A stretch of 37,868 nt of DNA from NCBI GenBank assembly GCA_913063325.1, contig CAJXYE010000046.1, forward strand, positions 1 to 37,868. Reading direction: 5' to 3'. The translations under genes and the position numbers were made by a program. Positions 7,930 through 17,152 of the stretch are shown here, in pieces (within the stretch, counting starts at the first letter, position 1; every line of letters starts with the position of its first letter). The DNA is from an uncultured Colwellia sp. Its GTDB lineage: Bacteria; Pseudomonadota; Gammaproteobacteria; Enterobacterales; Alteromonadaceae. The notes under the pieces were generated by a model, which was not told the DNA's origin, searched no databases, and saw nothing but the letters and a program-made list of their open reading frames with translations.

Positions 7930-10900
7930 ATGAGCAAAGCAAGCAGTCTGTTAACCCCAGTATTGGCCAAGCGCCGTGGCAAAAATCCCGATAAAAAAAG
8001 CTGGCATAATTTACATGGTAGCAGCAGCAGTTTTGCGCTTTACCAAGCCGCAAAAACAGCAACAACACCAATATTACTCATTACTCACAATACGCCTCAA
8101 GCATTAAAAATTGAGCAAGAACTACTTAGTTTAGCTAAAAGTGAGCTATTAAGTGATAATCCAAATCAGGTCAGTATTTGTTTGTTTCCTGATTGGGAAA
8201 CACTGCCATATGACAATTTTTCTCCGCACCAAGATATTATTTCTCAACGCCTTGCTACCTTGTACCAACTATCACGTATGGAGTCTGGGATAATTATCGT
8301 GCCAGTCACCACGCTAGTACAAAAATTGGCTCCTAAACAATACATTGAAGCGAACAGTTTAATAATCAAAACTGGGGATAAAAGAGATTTACACCAAATG
8401 CGACAAGCGCTTGAAGCAAGTGGCTATCGTAATGTAGATCAAGTATTAGAGCATGGTGAATTTTCAGCGCGAGGCGCAATTTTAGATCTTTTCCCTATGG
8501 GTAGCAGCAAACCCTTTCGCTTAGATTTCTTTGATGATGAAATTGATGAAATCAGACTGTTTGATCCTGAAAGCCAACGTTCAAAAGAAAAAATTGATGA
8601 AATAAACTTACTGCCCGCGCACGAATTTCCTATTGATGAAGCCGGTATTAATTTATTCCGAAGCCAATTTCGTGAACAGTTTCAGGGCAATATCCATAAA
8701 GAGTCTGTTTATCATAAAGTCAGTAATGGCATTCTGCCTCCGGGTATTGAATATTATCTACCACTGTTTTTTGATAACAATGCTGAAAAAAATCAAACCA
8801 CTGAAAATAAATCGGCAACGCTAAGCAATACCTTATGTGATTATTTAACCGATAATACCTTAGTGGTTATTAGTGGCGATATTAAAGACTCGTTAACGCA
8901 ATACTGGCTAGATATTGAATATCGTTACGAGAACAGACGTTATGATCCAACGCGCCCTTTATTACCACCAGAACAACTATTTTTAACCGCCGATACGCTT
9001 TATAGTGCCTTAAAACCTTTTGATCGTATCACTATTGCAAAGGAAGCTCTGATAGAGCCAACTCCTGCAGCTGATAATATTAGTTTAGTTTCAGACGGTG
9101 CTATTACTGAGGCAAAGGCTGAGGTTAATGAAGCTAAAAGTAAAAGCCGTGAAATATGCTTTGATGTTAAGCCGTTACCCGATTTAACCATTAACCATAA
9201 GTTAAAGCAGCCGTTCGATTTAATTAATCAATACATTGCCAGCAAAGAAACGCCCAACAAAGTACTTTTTATTGCACAAAGCCAAGGTCGCCGTGAAAGT
9301 GTGCTTGAACTACTTGAACGAGACAATATAAAACCAGCACAATTTGATAGCATTGATGACTTTATTAATGCAACAGATACCCTGGGTATTACCGTTAATA
9401 GCTTGACGCAAGGTTTTGCTTTTCAAGCCAAAGGTCACAGTAACAAAAACGCGATTGCTCTTGTCACTGAAGCCGAATTATTGGGCGATCATGTTTCACA
9501 AGCTCGCAGGCGAACTAAAGCACAAGATTTACAAGCCGATGCCCTCTTTAAAAACCTAGCAGAATTAACCATTGGCCAACCTGTTGTGCATATAGAACAT
9601 GGTATTGGTCGATATTTAGGCTTACAAACCATTGAAAATAGTGGAATAGTGACCGAATTCCTTGTGCTTAGTTATGCTAACGAGGCTAAACTTTATGTAC
9701 CGGTAAGCTCTTTACATTTAATTGGTCGATATTCTGGAGCCGAGAGTGATAATGCTCCACTGCACAAACTAGGTAATGATACCTGGAGTAAAGCGAAACA
9801 AAAAGCAGCAGAAAAAGTTCGTGATGTTGCCGTTGAATTACTCGATATCTACGCAAAACGTGCCAGTAATCATGGTTATAGTTTCAAACGTGATAAGCAA
9901 GATTATCAAGCTTTTAGTGATAGTTTTGGCTTTGAAGAAACTTTCGATCAAAAACAAGCGATTAATGCCGTAGTAAGCGATATGTTATCGCCTAAAACGA
10001 TGGACAGACTGGTATGTGGTGATGTTGGTTTTGGTAAAACGGAAGTGGCTATGCGTGCTGCTTTTGTCGCTGTAAATGATGGTAAACAAGTCGCAATACT
10101 CGTTCCAACGACCTTACTAGCACAACAACATTATGAAAACTTTCGAGATAGGTTTGCAAACTGGCCAGTAGTAACAGAAGTATTATCACGCTTTAAAACC
10201 GCAAAAGAGCAAAAAGAAGTCATTGCCAGAGTAGAGTCAGGCCAAGTTGATATTTTAATCGGCACCCATAAGTTACTTCAAAACAGCATAAAATATAAAG
10301 ATCTAGGCTTGCTTGTTGTCGATGAAGAACACAGGTTTGGTGTTAAACAAAAAGAGAAAATCAAATTACTACGCAGTAACGTTGATATTTTAACGTTAAC
10401 AGCCACCCCGATTCCAAGAACCTTAAATATGGCCATGGGTGGTATGCGTGACTTATCTATTATAGCCACGCCGCCAGCCAAACGTTTAGCGGTAAAAACC
10501 TTTGTACGTGAGCACGATGAAGCATTAATCAGAGAAGCCATTTTACGTGAAACTTTACGTGGTGGTCAGGTCTATTACTTACACAATCATGTTGATACGA
10601 TTGATAAAACGGCTGCAGACATTCAAAAGTTAGTACCTGAAGCAAGAGTCGTTACTGCCCACGGACAAATGCGTGAGCGTGAGCTTGAACGCATCATGAG
10701 TGATTTTTATCATCAACGCTTCAACGTTATCGTTTGTACCACTATTATTGAAACAGGTATCGATGTACCCAGCGCCAATACTATTATTATGGACAGAGCA
10801 GACCATCTTGGTTTAGCACAATTACATCAATTGCGCGGCCGTGTAGGTCGCTCGCATCATCAAGCGTATGCTTACCTGTTAACGCCGCACGAAAAGCGCA

Positions 10901-11571
10901 TGACAAAAGATGCTAAAAAACGGTTAGATGCTATTGCCTCGCTAGAAGATTTAGGCGCAGGTTTTACCCTAGCAACACACGATTTAGAAATTCGTGGTGC
11001 GGGTGAGTTATTAGGTGAAGACCAAAGCGGCTCTATGTGCCAAATAGGCTTTAGTTTGTATATGGAAATGCTCGACCAAGCCGTTGCAGCACTAAAGGAA
11101 GGTAAGCAGCTCTCATTGAACCAAGTGATGTCAACGCAAACAGAAATTGAATTGCGGGTTCCGGCACTACTACCTGATGATTATATTTTTGATGTGAGTT
11201 TACGTTTAAGTTTGTATAAACGTATTGCTAGCTGTAAAAATAAAAATGAGTTAGACGATATTCAAGTAGAATTAATTGACCGCTTCGGTTTACTGCCTCA
11301 ACCCAGTAAGAATTTAGTTCAAATAGCCAAGTTACGTCTTAAAGCACAAACTATTGGTATCTCTCGTATAGAGGCAAGTGCAACCGGTGGCTCTATTGAA
11401 TTTAGTAATGATACTAGCGTTGATCCAATGTTAATTATTGGCTTAATTCAAAAGAACCCTGCGGTATACAGCATGGCAGGCGCAAGTAAGTTGAAGTTTG
11501 TCAAAGCTAACGATGATACACAAAAACGCTTTACCCTAATTGCTAATATCTTAAATGACTTATCCAAATAG
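7930..11571 (+). CDS. mfd: Transcription-repair coupling factor Mfd
   Basis: Mfd removes RNA polymerase stalled at DNA lesions and recruits UvrA for repair of the transcribed strand. The protein has 1213 residues, about 65 more than the E. coli protein. The UvrB-like N-terminal part includes LFPDWETLPYDNFSPHQDIISQ near residue 90. The RNA polymerase interaction domain follows near 550 (VVHIEHGIGRYLG). The RecG-like motor has Walker A GDVGFGKTE near 697, the DEEH box near 798, TATPIPRTL near 825 and LRGRVGRSHH near 970. The extra length includes low-complexity stretches near residues 283-298 and 375-405 (Glu/Lys/Ala-rich), probably loops. ATG 7930 follows TTAAGGAAATC, a good ribosome site. The next gene, csiV, is a common neighbour of mfd in this group. 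Confidence 0.97.
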   Translation: MSKASSLLTPVLAKRRGKNPDKKSWHNLHGSSSSFALYQAAKTATTPILLITHNTPQALKIEQELLSLAKSELLSDNPNQVSICLFPDWETLPYDNFSPHQDIISQRLATLYQLSRMESGIIIVPVTTLVQKLAPKQYIEANSLIIKTGDKRDLHQMRQALEASGYRNVDQVLEHGEFSARGAILDLFPMGSSKPFRLDFFDDEIDEIRLFDPESQRSKEKIDEINLLPAHEFPIDEAGINLFRSQFREQFQGNIHKESVYHKVSNGILPPGIEYYLPLFFDNNAEKNQTTENKSATLSNTLCDYLTDNTLVVISGDIKDSLTQYWLDIEYRYENRRYDPTRPLLPPEQLFLTADTLYSALKPFDRITIAKEALIEPTPAADNISLVSDGAITEAKAEVNEAKSKSREICFDVKPLPDLTINHKLKQPFDLINQYIASKETPNKVLFIAQSQGRRESVLELLERDNIKPAQFDSIDDFINATDTLGITVNSLTQGFAFQAKGHSNKNAIALVTEAELLGDHVSQARRRTKAQDLQADALFKNLAELTIGQPVVHIEHGIGRYLGLQTIENSGIVTEFLVLSYANEAKLYVPVSSLHLIGRYSGAESDNAPLHKLGNDTWSKAKQKAAEKVRDVAVELLDIYAKRASNHGYSFKRDKQDYQAFSDSFGFEETFDQKQAINAVVSDMLSPKTMDRLVCGDVGFGKTEVAMRAAFVAVNDGKQVAILVPTTLLAQQHYENFRDRFANWPVVTEVLSRFKTAKEQKEVIARVESGQVDILIGTHKLLQNSIKYKDLGLLVVDEEHRFGVKQKEKIKLLRSNVDILTLTATPIPRTLNMAMGGMRDLSIIATPPAKRLAVKTFVREHDEALIREAILRETLRGGQVYYLHNHVDTIDKTAADIQKLVPEARVVTAHGQMRERELERIMSDFYHQRFNVIVCTTIIETGIDVPSANTIIMDRADHLGLAQLHQLRGRVGRSHHQAYAYLLTPHEKRMTKDAKKRLDAIASLEDLGAGFTLATHDLEIRGAGELLGEDQSGSMCQIGFSLYMEMLDQAVAALKEGKQLSLNQVMSTQTEIELRVPALLPDDYIFDVSLRLSLYKRIASCKNKNELDDIQVELIDRFGLLPQPSKNLVQIAKLRLKAQTIGISRIEASATGGSIEFSNDTSVDPMLIIGLIQKNPAVYSMAGASKLKFVKANDDTQKRFTLIANILNDLSK

Positions 11572-11592
11572 TTAATGATAAACTTGGGCAGA

Positions 11593-11626
11593 GAAAGTTA
11601 ATTAAATGCTAAATTAGATAACTTTC
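11593..11626 (+). terminator. Possible hairpin after mfd
   Basis: GAAAGTTA and TAACTTTC can pair around an AT-rich 18-base loop shortly after the mfd stop. Only a weak T run follows, so termination is uncertain. The rest of the 151-base gap to csiV shows no clear signal. Confidence 0.3.
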
Positions 11627-11722
11627 TTTGCTCACTAACATGTAAATATTGACTCCGTTCCGCACTTTACTTTGTGAGATGGGCTGTTCAAACGATTTTT
11701 GCCTTAAATACATGGATTTTTA

Positions 11723-13486
11723 ATGAAATACCCTTTTCTAATGACCGCCGCATTAACTTCATTATGCTTATTTACAAGTCACCATACTATTGCTGCTCAG
11801 AGCAGTCGTGCAATAGCAGAAAAACAGGCGCGTTGGTTTGAAATTGAAGTAATTATTTTTAAACAAATCTCAAAAAAAACAGATAAAGAAGAGCAATTTT
11901 CCCCTAGAGACTTAAGCGTTAAAAAGCAACGAGCTTTGGACTTATTAGCGCCCTATTTACAACCTGATATAAGTGCATTAAAGCAGTTATTACCCAATTG
12001 TGAGCAAGAAACAACGAAATTACCTTACAACATTATGCCAAGCACTTTATGGGCTGAAAAGGCAGAGAGTGAAAGTGACGAGGTTAACAATTCTGATACA
12101 GACACGGATCCCCTGCAAGCAGAAAACCCGCCTAGTCATGATGTCACTCCTGCTGCAGCTTTAGCTTTAGTAAAAGGTAATAAAGAAGTATTAACACCAA
12201 TTAAGATGCCAGAGACTGAGCTTTTAGCTGCCTCTAATGAGCTGTCTAACGAACCGTCTAAAGAGAATGACGATACCAGCGCAGAGCCAGAGCTGAGTAA
12301 AACAAGCTATCAAAGCCAATATACTGATATTGAGCTGCCCGTGTATAGTCAATACCCGAGTACCAGCCAAAGCCCACTATGTGTGATACCCGCTGAATTT
12401 TTCCAACAGCATTTAACTGCTGAGCAACTCGAACAGTTTACTATCGATGGTTTTCCTGTAGAGAAATTAACAAATACCGTCAATGGATTGGAGCAATGGC
12501 AAGACGATGAAAACGGTAAAATTACTTGGGCAAGTGATAAGTCCTATTTAATTAGCCAAGATTCACTACGATTAAAATCAATTGCTAATAGCATCAGACG
12601 CTCTCGCAATTATGCGCCATTGTTACACCTTGGTTGGCGTCAAACAGGGGAAACTAAAAGAAATGCTAAAGCAGTTAAATTATATGCTGGCGAACATCTG
12701 AATTTAGATTACCAACAAGCAATTTCTGCTCGCGATGCTGAACAACACTCACTTGAAATCCAAGCTATTATAGAGCAAAGATTACAAGCACAAACGCTAT
12801 CTAGCCAAATGGATTTAGTCAGAACTGATAACTATGCGACAAACAATGCGACTACTGATGAACAAACGAATGATACTCTGAATGAATCTCAGAACTTAGC
12901 GATCAAAAGTGCAGATGATTTCAACCAATTATCTATCTCTGAACAGTTACGCTTGCAAGCAAAACAACAGCAGCTAGATAAGCTATTTCAACAGTTCTCC
13001 TTATTAGATAATCAAAGTGAAACTTCTGATAATTCGAGTGGCAATACTCATGAGTTAAGATACAAAGAAGAAGAAGTTAAGCGCATTGTTACTCAGCTTT
13101 CCGCTGATATTACTTCAAAAGAGCTAAACTTAATCGTTGATAATAGCTCTGACAATAAAATATTAATCACAAAGCCGTTACAACCTTGGTCAGTTGATGG
13201 ACTTTTCAAGGTATATTTAGAAAATCGTTACCTCTTTATCGATACTGAATTAAATATTGTCAAAGAAGATAAAGCCTCATCTGTACTGTCTGCTCAGCAA
13301 AGAAGATTAAACAAAAGCAGTAAAAATGCTAGTCAAAACAATATGGCATCTTTTAAACAAGATCGCCGTGTGATCTCAGGTGAGATTCATTACTTTGACC
13401 ACCCTGATATCGGCATGATAGTGCAAATCAGACGTTTTGACCCAAGTAAACCCGCTGATGAAGCAGTAACTCAAGCAAAAAAATAA
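11723..13486 (+). CDS. csiV: CsiV-type cell-shape / peptidoglycan-binding protein
   Basis: A secreted protein of the CsiV family (DUF2803). Known from Vibrio, CsiV binds peptidoglycan in the periplasm and activates the LpoA-PBP1a synthase, notably under D-amino-acid stress. The signal peptide is residues 1-25 (cut near IAA/QSS). The family start RWFEIEVIIFKQ lies near residue 37 and the conserved end near 485-580 (WSVDGLFKVYLENRYLFID, then FDHPDIGMIVQIRRF). Between them is a long Gln/Glu/Ser/Asn-rich, probably disordered middle (about 100-460), making the protein 587 residues, which seems long for the family. It follows mfd on the same strand. The call rests on the two ends and the position. 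Confidence 0.8.
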   Translation: MKYPFLMTAALTSLCLFTSHHTIAAQSSRAIAEKQARWFEIEVIIFKQISKKTDKEEQFSPRDLSVKKQRALDLLAPYLQPDISALKQLLPNCEQETTKLPYNIMPSTLWAEKAESESDEVNNSDTDTDPLQAENPPSHDVTPAAALALVKGNKEVLTPIKMPETELLAASNELSNEPSKENDDTSAEPELSKTSYQSQYTDIELPVYSQYPSTSQSPLCVIPAEFFQQHLTAEQLEQFTIDGFPVEKLTNTVNGLEQWQDDENGKITWASDKSYLISQDSLRLKSIANSIRRSRNYAPLLHLGWRQTGETKRNAKAVKLYAGEHLNLDYQQAISARDAEQHSLEIQAIIEQRLQAQTLSSQMDLVRTDNYATNNATTDEQTNDTLNESQNLAIKSADDFNQLSISEQLRLQAKQQQLDKLFQQFSLLDNQSETSDNSSGNTHELRYKEEEVKRIVTQLSADITSKELNLIVDNSSDNKILITKPLQPWSVDGLFKVYLENRYLFIDTELNIVKEDKASSVLSAQQRRLNKSSKNASQNNMASFKQDRRVISGEIHYFDHPDIGMIVQIRRFDPSKPADEAVTQAKK

Positions 13487-13544
13487 CAGGCTGATTTCAA
13501 CATTAGTCTCACCCGACATACAATCACAGTAAAAGGTTAATGAA

Positions 13545-13832
13545 ATGGATAAAGAAATTGAAATTCAAGCAGCGGTATTTCGTCGTTTACTAGCACATTT
13601 GGATTCACGTAAAGACGTGCAAAATATTGAGTTAATGAACTTAGCTGGCTTTTGTCGTAATTGTTTTAGTAAATGGACAGTCAGTGAAGCTGAAAAGCTA
13701 GGTGTCGAGGTAGATATTGATACCGCACGCGAACAAGTATATGGCATGCCATATAGCGAGTGGAAAGAAAAACATCAGCTGCCTGCTACTGAAGAGCAGA
13801 TGGCTAAGTTTAATGAACTAAATAAAAAATAA
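13545..13832 (+). CDS. DUF1244 family small protein
   Basis: A 95-residue cytoplasmic protein of the DUF1244 family, recognised from LLAHLDSRKDVQNIELMNLA and GFCRNCFSKW, with two cysteines three apart near residues 33-36, then MPYSEWK near 66. The family is alpha-helical and widespread in Proteobacteria; its function is not established. ATG 13545 follows AAAAGGTTAATGA, a good ribosome site, 58 bases after csiV, so the two may be co-transcribed. A strong hairpin follows. Confidence 0.85.
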   Translation: MDKEIEIQAAVFRRLLAHLDSRKDVQNIELMNLAGFCRNCFSKWTVSEAEKLGVEVDIDTAREQVYGMPYSEWKEKHQLPATEEQMAKFNELNKK

Positions 13833-13857
13833 ATGTTAAGCAGCTAGCAATTGAAAA

Positions 13858-13895
13858 ATGTATCTCCAGCATTTTGTGAAATGCTGGAGATACAT
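13858..13895. terminator. 17-bp perfect hairpin between convergent genes
   Basis: Two perfect 17-base arms (ATGTATCTCCAGCATTT and its complement) enclose a four-base loop TGTG between the DUF1244 gene and rsuA. The T run (ATTTTTC) follows the stem on the minus strand, so it best serves rsuA, but its strength may also stop transcripts from the left. Confidence 0.75.
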
Positions 13896-13918
13896 TGAAT
13901 AGTGTAAAATAACTAACC

Positions 13919-14650
13919 TTATGAAAACTGTGCGATCTCATCTTCGGTTAATTCACGCCACTCACCTGGGGCTAAATCCCCCAACCTAATATCGCCTATC
14001 TGCTCTCGGTGTAAACCGACTACCCTATTACCTACTGCCGCAAACATGCGCTTAACTTGATGATATTTACCTTCGGTAATAGTAAGTAATACTTCACTTC
14101 TATATGACGTTTCATCGACCAAGTTTTCTTGTGCTACTCGCGCTAATATCGCTGGGCGTGTCAATGAATCTTCGCCTTGTAACTGAAGTCCTTTTTCAAA
14201 GCGGGTGATTAAATCAGCTAATTTATCATCGTCAATTTCGCTACGTAACCATACCCTGTATGTTTTTTGACATTGTTTTTTTGGTGAAATGACATTATGT
14301 GACCAGCGACCGTCATCGGTTATTAAGACCAAACCTGTGGTATCTGCATCTAATCGCCCGGCAATGTGTAAATCAAAGGCTTTATCAACCTCAATAAAAT
14401 TCAATACTGAGGGATATACTTCATCCACATTTGAACAAATGCTATCAACAACTTTATGCAAGATATAATAGCGTGAGCCACGCGCAGTTAATTCCTGGCC
14501 ATCAATGGTAATCGAGTTGTTTTCATGAACTTGCATGGCTGCATTTTTAGCCACTTCACCATTAACTCGAACTTCACCACTTTTAAGCATTTTTTTAGCT
14601 TCCGTTCTGGTGAGCTCAGTACTTTTACAAATAAATTTATCTAGGCGCAT
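13919..14650 (-). CDS. rsuA: 16S rRNA pseudouridine(516) synthase RsuA
   Basis: Pseudouridine synthase of the RsuA/RluB/E/F family, 243 residues. The S4 RNA-binding domain is at residues 1-48 (MRLDKFICKSTELTRTEAKK, then GEVRVNG). The catalytic motif AGRLDADTTGLVLITDDG lies at 97-114 with D101 as the likely nucleophile. GKYHQVKRMFAAVGN near 195-210 is the family's third motif. RsuA proper modifies U516 of 16S rRNA; RluB/E/F act on 23S. Length and N-terminal domain favour RsuA. Start ATG 14650. It stands alone, with a hairpin at each side. Confidence 0.88.
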   Translation of the reverse strand: MRLDKFICKSTELTRTEAKKMLKSGEVRVNGEVAKNAAMQVHENNSITIDGQELTARGSRYYILHKVVDSICSNVDEVYPSVLNFIEVDKAFDLHIAGRLDADTTGLVLITDDGRWSHNVISPKKQCQKTYRVWLRSEIDDDKLADLITRFEKGLQLQGEDSLTRPAILARVAQENLVDETSYRSEVLLTITEGKYHQVKRMFAAVGNRVVGLHREQIGDIRLGDLAPGEWRELTEDEIAQFS

Positions 14651-14787
14651 ATCGGCAACTCTAACTGACTATAGGGAAAATACTGCGACATTATCCGCAT
14701 TCAGCAGTAACAAGCAATAGCTTTTATTGTTAAATACCTATCAATTCCGTCAAAATTAACGCCGAGTTCCTATAAGCTCAAGCCAAA

Positions 14788-14814
14788 AAAATCCTACGTC
14801 TTAAGTAGGATTTT
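14788..14814 (-). terminator. Terminator of roxA
   Basis: AAAATCCTAC and GTAGGATTTT pair around a seven-base loop; on the minus strand a run of seven T follows. It lies 35 bases past the roxA stop and fits an intrinsic terminator well. Confidence 0.8.
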
Positions 14815-14849
14815 AATATGACTTAGCTGTACGATATAGCGATAACTAT

Positions 14850-16001
14850 CTATTCAGCTTCAGCTAAATACCAATAACCTTGATTTAATAATTCAGTCGC
14901 TAATTCTACAAAAGCAGCATTATGGCTCCATTCGCTCATTGCATTTGGCGTTAGCATTACGTTGTCACAAAGTAATTTTACGCCATTGGCAATATCACTT
15001 GAAAACTGTAACTCAGTACCATTGATATAACATAAACCTTGTTCAATAGTGTCTTCAAAATAAAAAGCACGTAGACCACCTAAACGTTTAATCGCATGAC
15101 TATTAAGTAAGTTACTCACCTCTTCCATTTCAAAGGGTTCGTCAGGTAACAAGGTATCAAGGTCATGTTTTGCTGCCGTTAAAAACTGACCGGTAAATGC
15201 TTTAAAACTCGCATCATCATCCAATAGGTTTTGAACTTGCGATTTAATACTCGCATAATCATTGTTACTTACTTCACCACTGTGACTAACTACCTGTCTG
15301 TCTGGATCGGTTAATAACTGACTACCTTTTTCATTATCAATTAAATGATCAGCAAAAGCACTGAGTACACTTACCGCTGAGTTTCCGCGAAACCCGACTG
15401 AAAAGCTCATTGAGGTATCAAGCGAGATGCCTTCATGGGGGAACCCAGGTGGTATATACAAGATATCTCCAGTCTCAAGCTCAACGTCGATGATAGATTC
15501 AAATGCTTCTACATGTAATAACGCTTCGTGAGCGGCAAATTCGACATGCTCACCGTTATTTCCTACTCGCCAGTGACGTTTACCTGATCCTTGGCAAATA
15601 AAGGTATCATAGTTATCGATATGGGGACCAACACTGCCCCCTGGCATAGCAAAACTTGCCATTATATCGTCTAAGCGCCAGTGAGGAATAAAGCGAAATG
15701 GTTCAATAATTTCTGCTGCTTCTTCAGAGAAGTTATCTAATGCTTGCACCACTAAAGACCAATCTTGAGTTCCTAAGTGTTCATAGCTTTCAAAAGGGCC
15801 AAAAGCCGCTTGCCATTGTCCGTCTTTTTTATGAACCAAACGAGACTCTATTTGCTCTTCCATCGCAAGGCCTGCTAATTCATCTGGAGCAATAGGGTCA
15901 ACAAAGTCTTTAAATCCCTGGCGAATAACTACGGGTTTTTTTTGCCAATATTCATCGAGGAATTCTTGCTGAGTCATTTGGTTCAAATTTAAGGTATACA
16001 T
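14850..16001 (-). CDS. roxA: Ribosomal protein uL16 arginine hydroxylase (RoxA/YcfD, JmjC fold)
   Basis: A 2-oxoglutarate- and Fe(II)-dependent oxygenase of the JmjC/cupin type that hydroxylates an arginine of ribosomal protein L16 (Arg81 in E. coli). Length 383. The start matches E. coli YcfD closely (YWQKKPVVIRQGF, then PDELAGLAMEEQIESRLV). The iron ligands are H127 and D129 (VGPHIDNYD) and H189 (PPGFPHEG), each two residues later than in E. coli. The C-terminal part, residues about 220-383, corresponds to the dimerisation and winged-helix regions. Start ATG 16001. It is a single gene, ending in the terminator at 14788. Oxygen dependence contrasts with the anaerobic ubi genes next door. Confidence 0.93.
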   Translation of the reverse strand: MYTLNLNQMTQQEFLDEYWQKKPVVIRQGFKDFVDPIAPDELAGLAMEEQIESRLVHKKDGQWQAAFGPFESYEHLGTQDWSLVVQALDNFSEEAAEIIEPFRFIPHWRLDDIMASFAMPGGSVGPHIDNYDTFICQGSGKRHWRVGNNGEHVEFAAHEALLHVEAFESIIDVELETGDILYIPPGFPHEGISLDTSMSFSVGFRGNSAVSVLSAFADHLIDNEKGSQLLTDPDRQVVSHSGEVSNNDYASIKSQVQNLLDDDASFKAFTGQFLTAAKHDLDTLLPDEPFEMEEVSNLLNSHAIKRLGGLRAFYFEDTIEQGLCYINGTELQFSSDIANGVKLLCDNVMLTPNAMSEWSHNAAFVELATELLNQGYWYLAEAE

Positions 16002-16040
16002 AGTGTTCTCGTTATTAGTTATTACTTTAATTAGCTATTT

Positions 16041-16098
16041 ATACCCGTTGCCATTCAAGATGCTGGTTTCAGAGTGCACTTTGATTGGTAACGGGTAT
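16041..16098. repeat. 58-bp inverted-repeat element
   Basis: Left arm 16041-16063 (ATACCCGTTGCC...) and right arm 16076-16098 match as inverted repeats at 19 of 23 positions around a 12-base loop. It fills most of the gap between ubiV and roxA. It has no T run, so it is more like a mobile palindromic unit than a simple terminator, though it could end ubiUV transcripts. Confidence 0.65.
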
Positions 16099-16116
16099 GG
16101 CTAAGCTTTATTTCGT

Positions 16117-16998
16117 TTAAGCCACAGACATGCCGGCAATTTTATGCCAAAAACCATTACATTCAACAACACCATCAAGCACTTTGTTAGTTGGTTGAAC
16201 TAATTGTGCTCTAAAGTTATCAAGCTGAGTAAAGGCTTCAGTGCTATCAGCACTAATACGGGCAATATCAACCCCCATAGCATCGAGGGCTGGCATTTCA
16301 TTAATAAGATTATACTGGTAACCGGACATAGTTTGAATACCATTAAGCACAAAAACTCGTTCGCCTTCACGACTATTCATGCGGCGACCTTGTGGATACT
16401 TAATACAGCAATATTCACAATCATCTTTTGCTTTATCTTCAGAGCGCGCAGTAAAGCAACGTGCTGAGTAGGCCAGCGGTAAATAGCCCCAAGAAAACAC
16501 CTCACACTCAAACTGGTCTCGAATACCTGCATCAGTCGCTTGCTCTAATATGGTTTTAAGCCAGTCTCCACTTAACTCAACAGGCATTAACCAACGGGTC
16601 ATGCCTTGTTTAATTAGTACCTTCAGCGTTGATAGGTTGTAACAATTGATCGCGGGACCGGCAACAAATGGCATTTTCAAGTCATGCATTATTTGCACAG
16701 CACTTAAATCATTGGCTTCAACTAAAAACTCACCGTTATCACATAAACGCTTTAATACTTGAATCTCAGCGGGCGACTCTAATAAGGTCATGGTCGAGAC
16801 AACGACTTGTTTGTTAGTATCTTGGGCAACGTCTTGTGCTAAACCAAGCCAGTCTTTTGCTCTAAGTTCACGTCTTTTTGAGCAAACCGTTTCACCCAAA
16901 TAGATGATATCAGCGCTAGATGTTTTGGCTTCTTGGTAGAAGTCGGTCACTTCTTGTTTTGGCCAGAAAAACATACTTGGCCCTAAAGAAAATTTCAT
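16117..16998 (-). CDS. ubiV: O2-independent ubiquinone hydroxylation protein UbiV
   Basis: UbiV, a U32-family protein with a [4Fe-4S] cluster that works with UbiU to hydroxylate the ubiquinone ring without oxygen; in E. coli both are cytoplasmic and need UbiT. Length 293. Cluster cysteines by family comparison are C39 (GETVCSKRR) and the later group SARC...CEYC near residues 180-197. The start MKFSLGPSMFFWPK is typical. ATG 16998 follows TTAGGAAATATT, a clear ribosome site. It lies downstream of ubiU with 154 bases between, filled by a structured repeat, so co-transcription is likely but may be modulated. Confidence 0.92.
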   Translation of the reverse strand: MKFSLGPSMFFWPKQEVTDFYQEAKTSSADIIYLGETVCSKRRELRAKDWLGLAQDVAQDTNKQVVVSTMTLLESPAEIQVLKRLCDNGEFLVEANDLSAVQIMHDLKMPFVAGPAINCYNLSTLKVLIKQGMTRWLMPVELSGDWLKTILEQATDAGIRDQFECEVFSWGYLPLAYSARCFTARSEDKAKDDCEYCCIKYPQGRRMNSREGERVFVLNGIQTMSGYQYNLINEMPALDAMGVDIARISADSTEAFTQLDNFRAQLVQPTNKVLDGVVECNGFWHKIAGMSVA

Positions 16999-17051
16999 AA
17001 TATTTCCTAATTCTAAGATCTGTCATTATGTTAATTGCAGATTAGCTTTAA

Positions 17052-17135
17052 GCTGTATGGTGTTATTTCAAGGAAGTAACACGGAGTTGACGCCCGTCAA
17101 CGAGTATTTCTGACGAAGAAATAGCGCCATACAGC
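17052..17135. repeat. Cloverleaf-like palindromic element between ubiU and ubiV
   Basis: An outer stem GCTGTATGG (17052-17060) / CCATACAGC (17127-17135) encloses three hairpins: GTGTTA/TAACAC (17060-17082), GTTGACG/CGTCAAC (17086-17101) and TATTTC/GAAATA (17105-17123). Alternatively the outer arms extend to 18 pairs with two G-U pairs. It resembles a mobile palindromic repeat or an mRNA structure; it contains no gene. Confidence 0.65.
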
Positions 17136-17152
17136 GACAAGGTAATTGTCAA

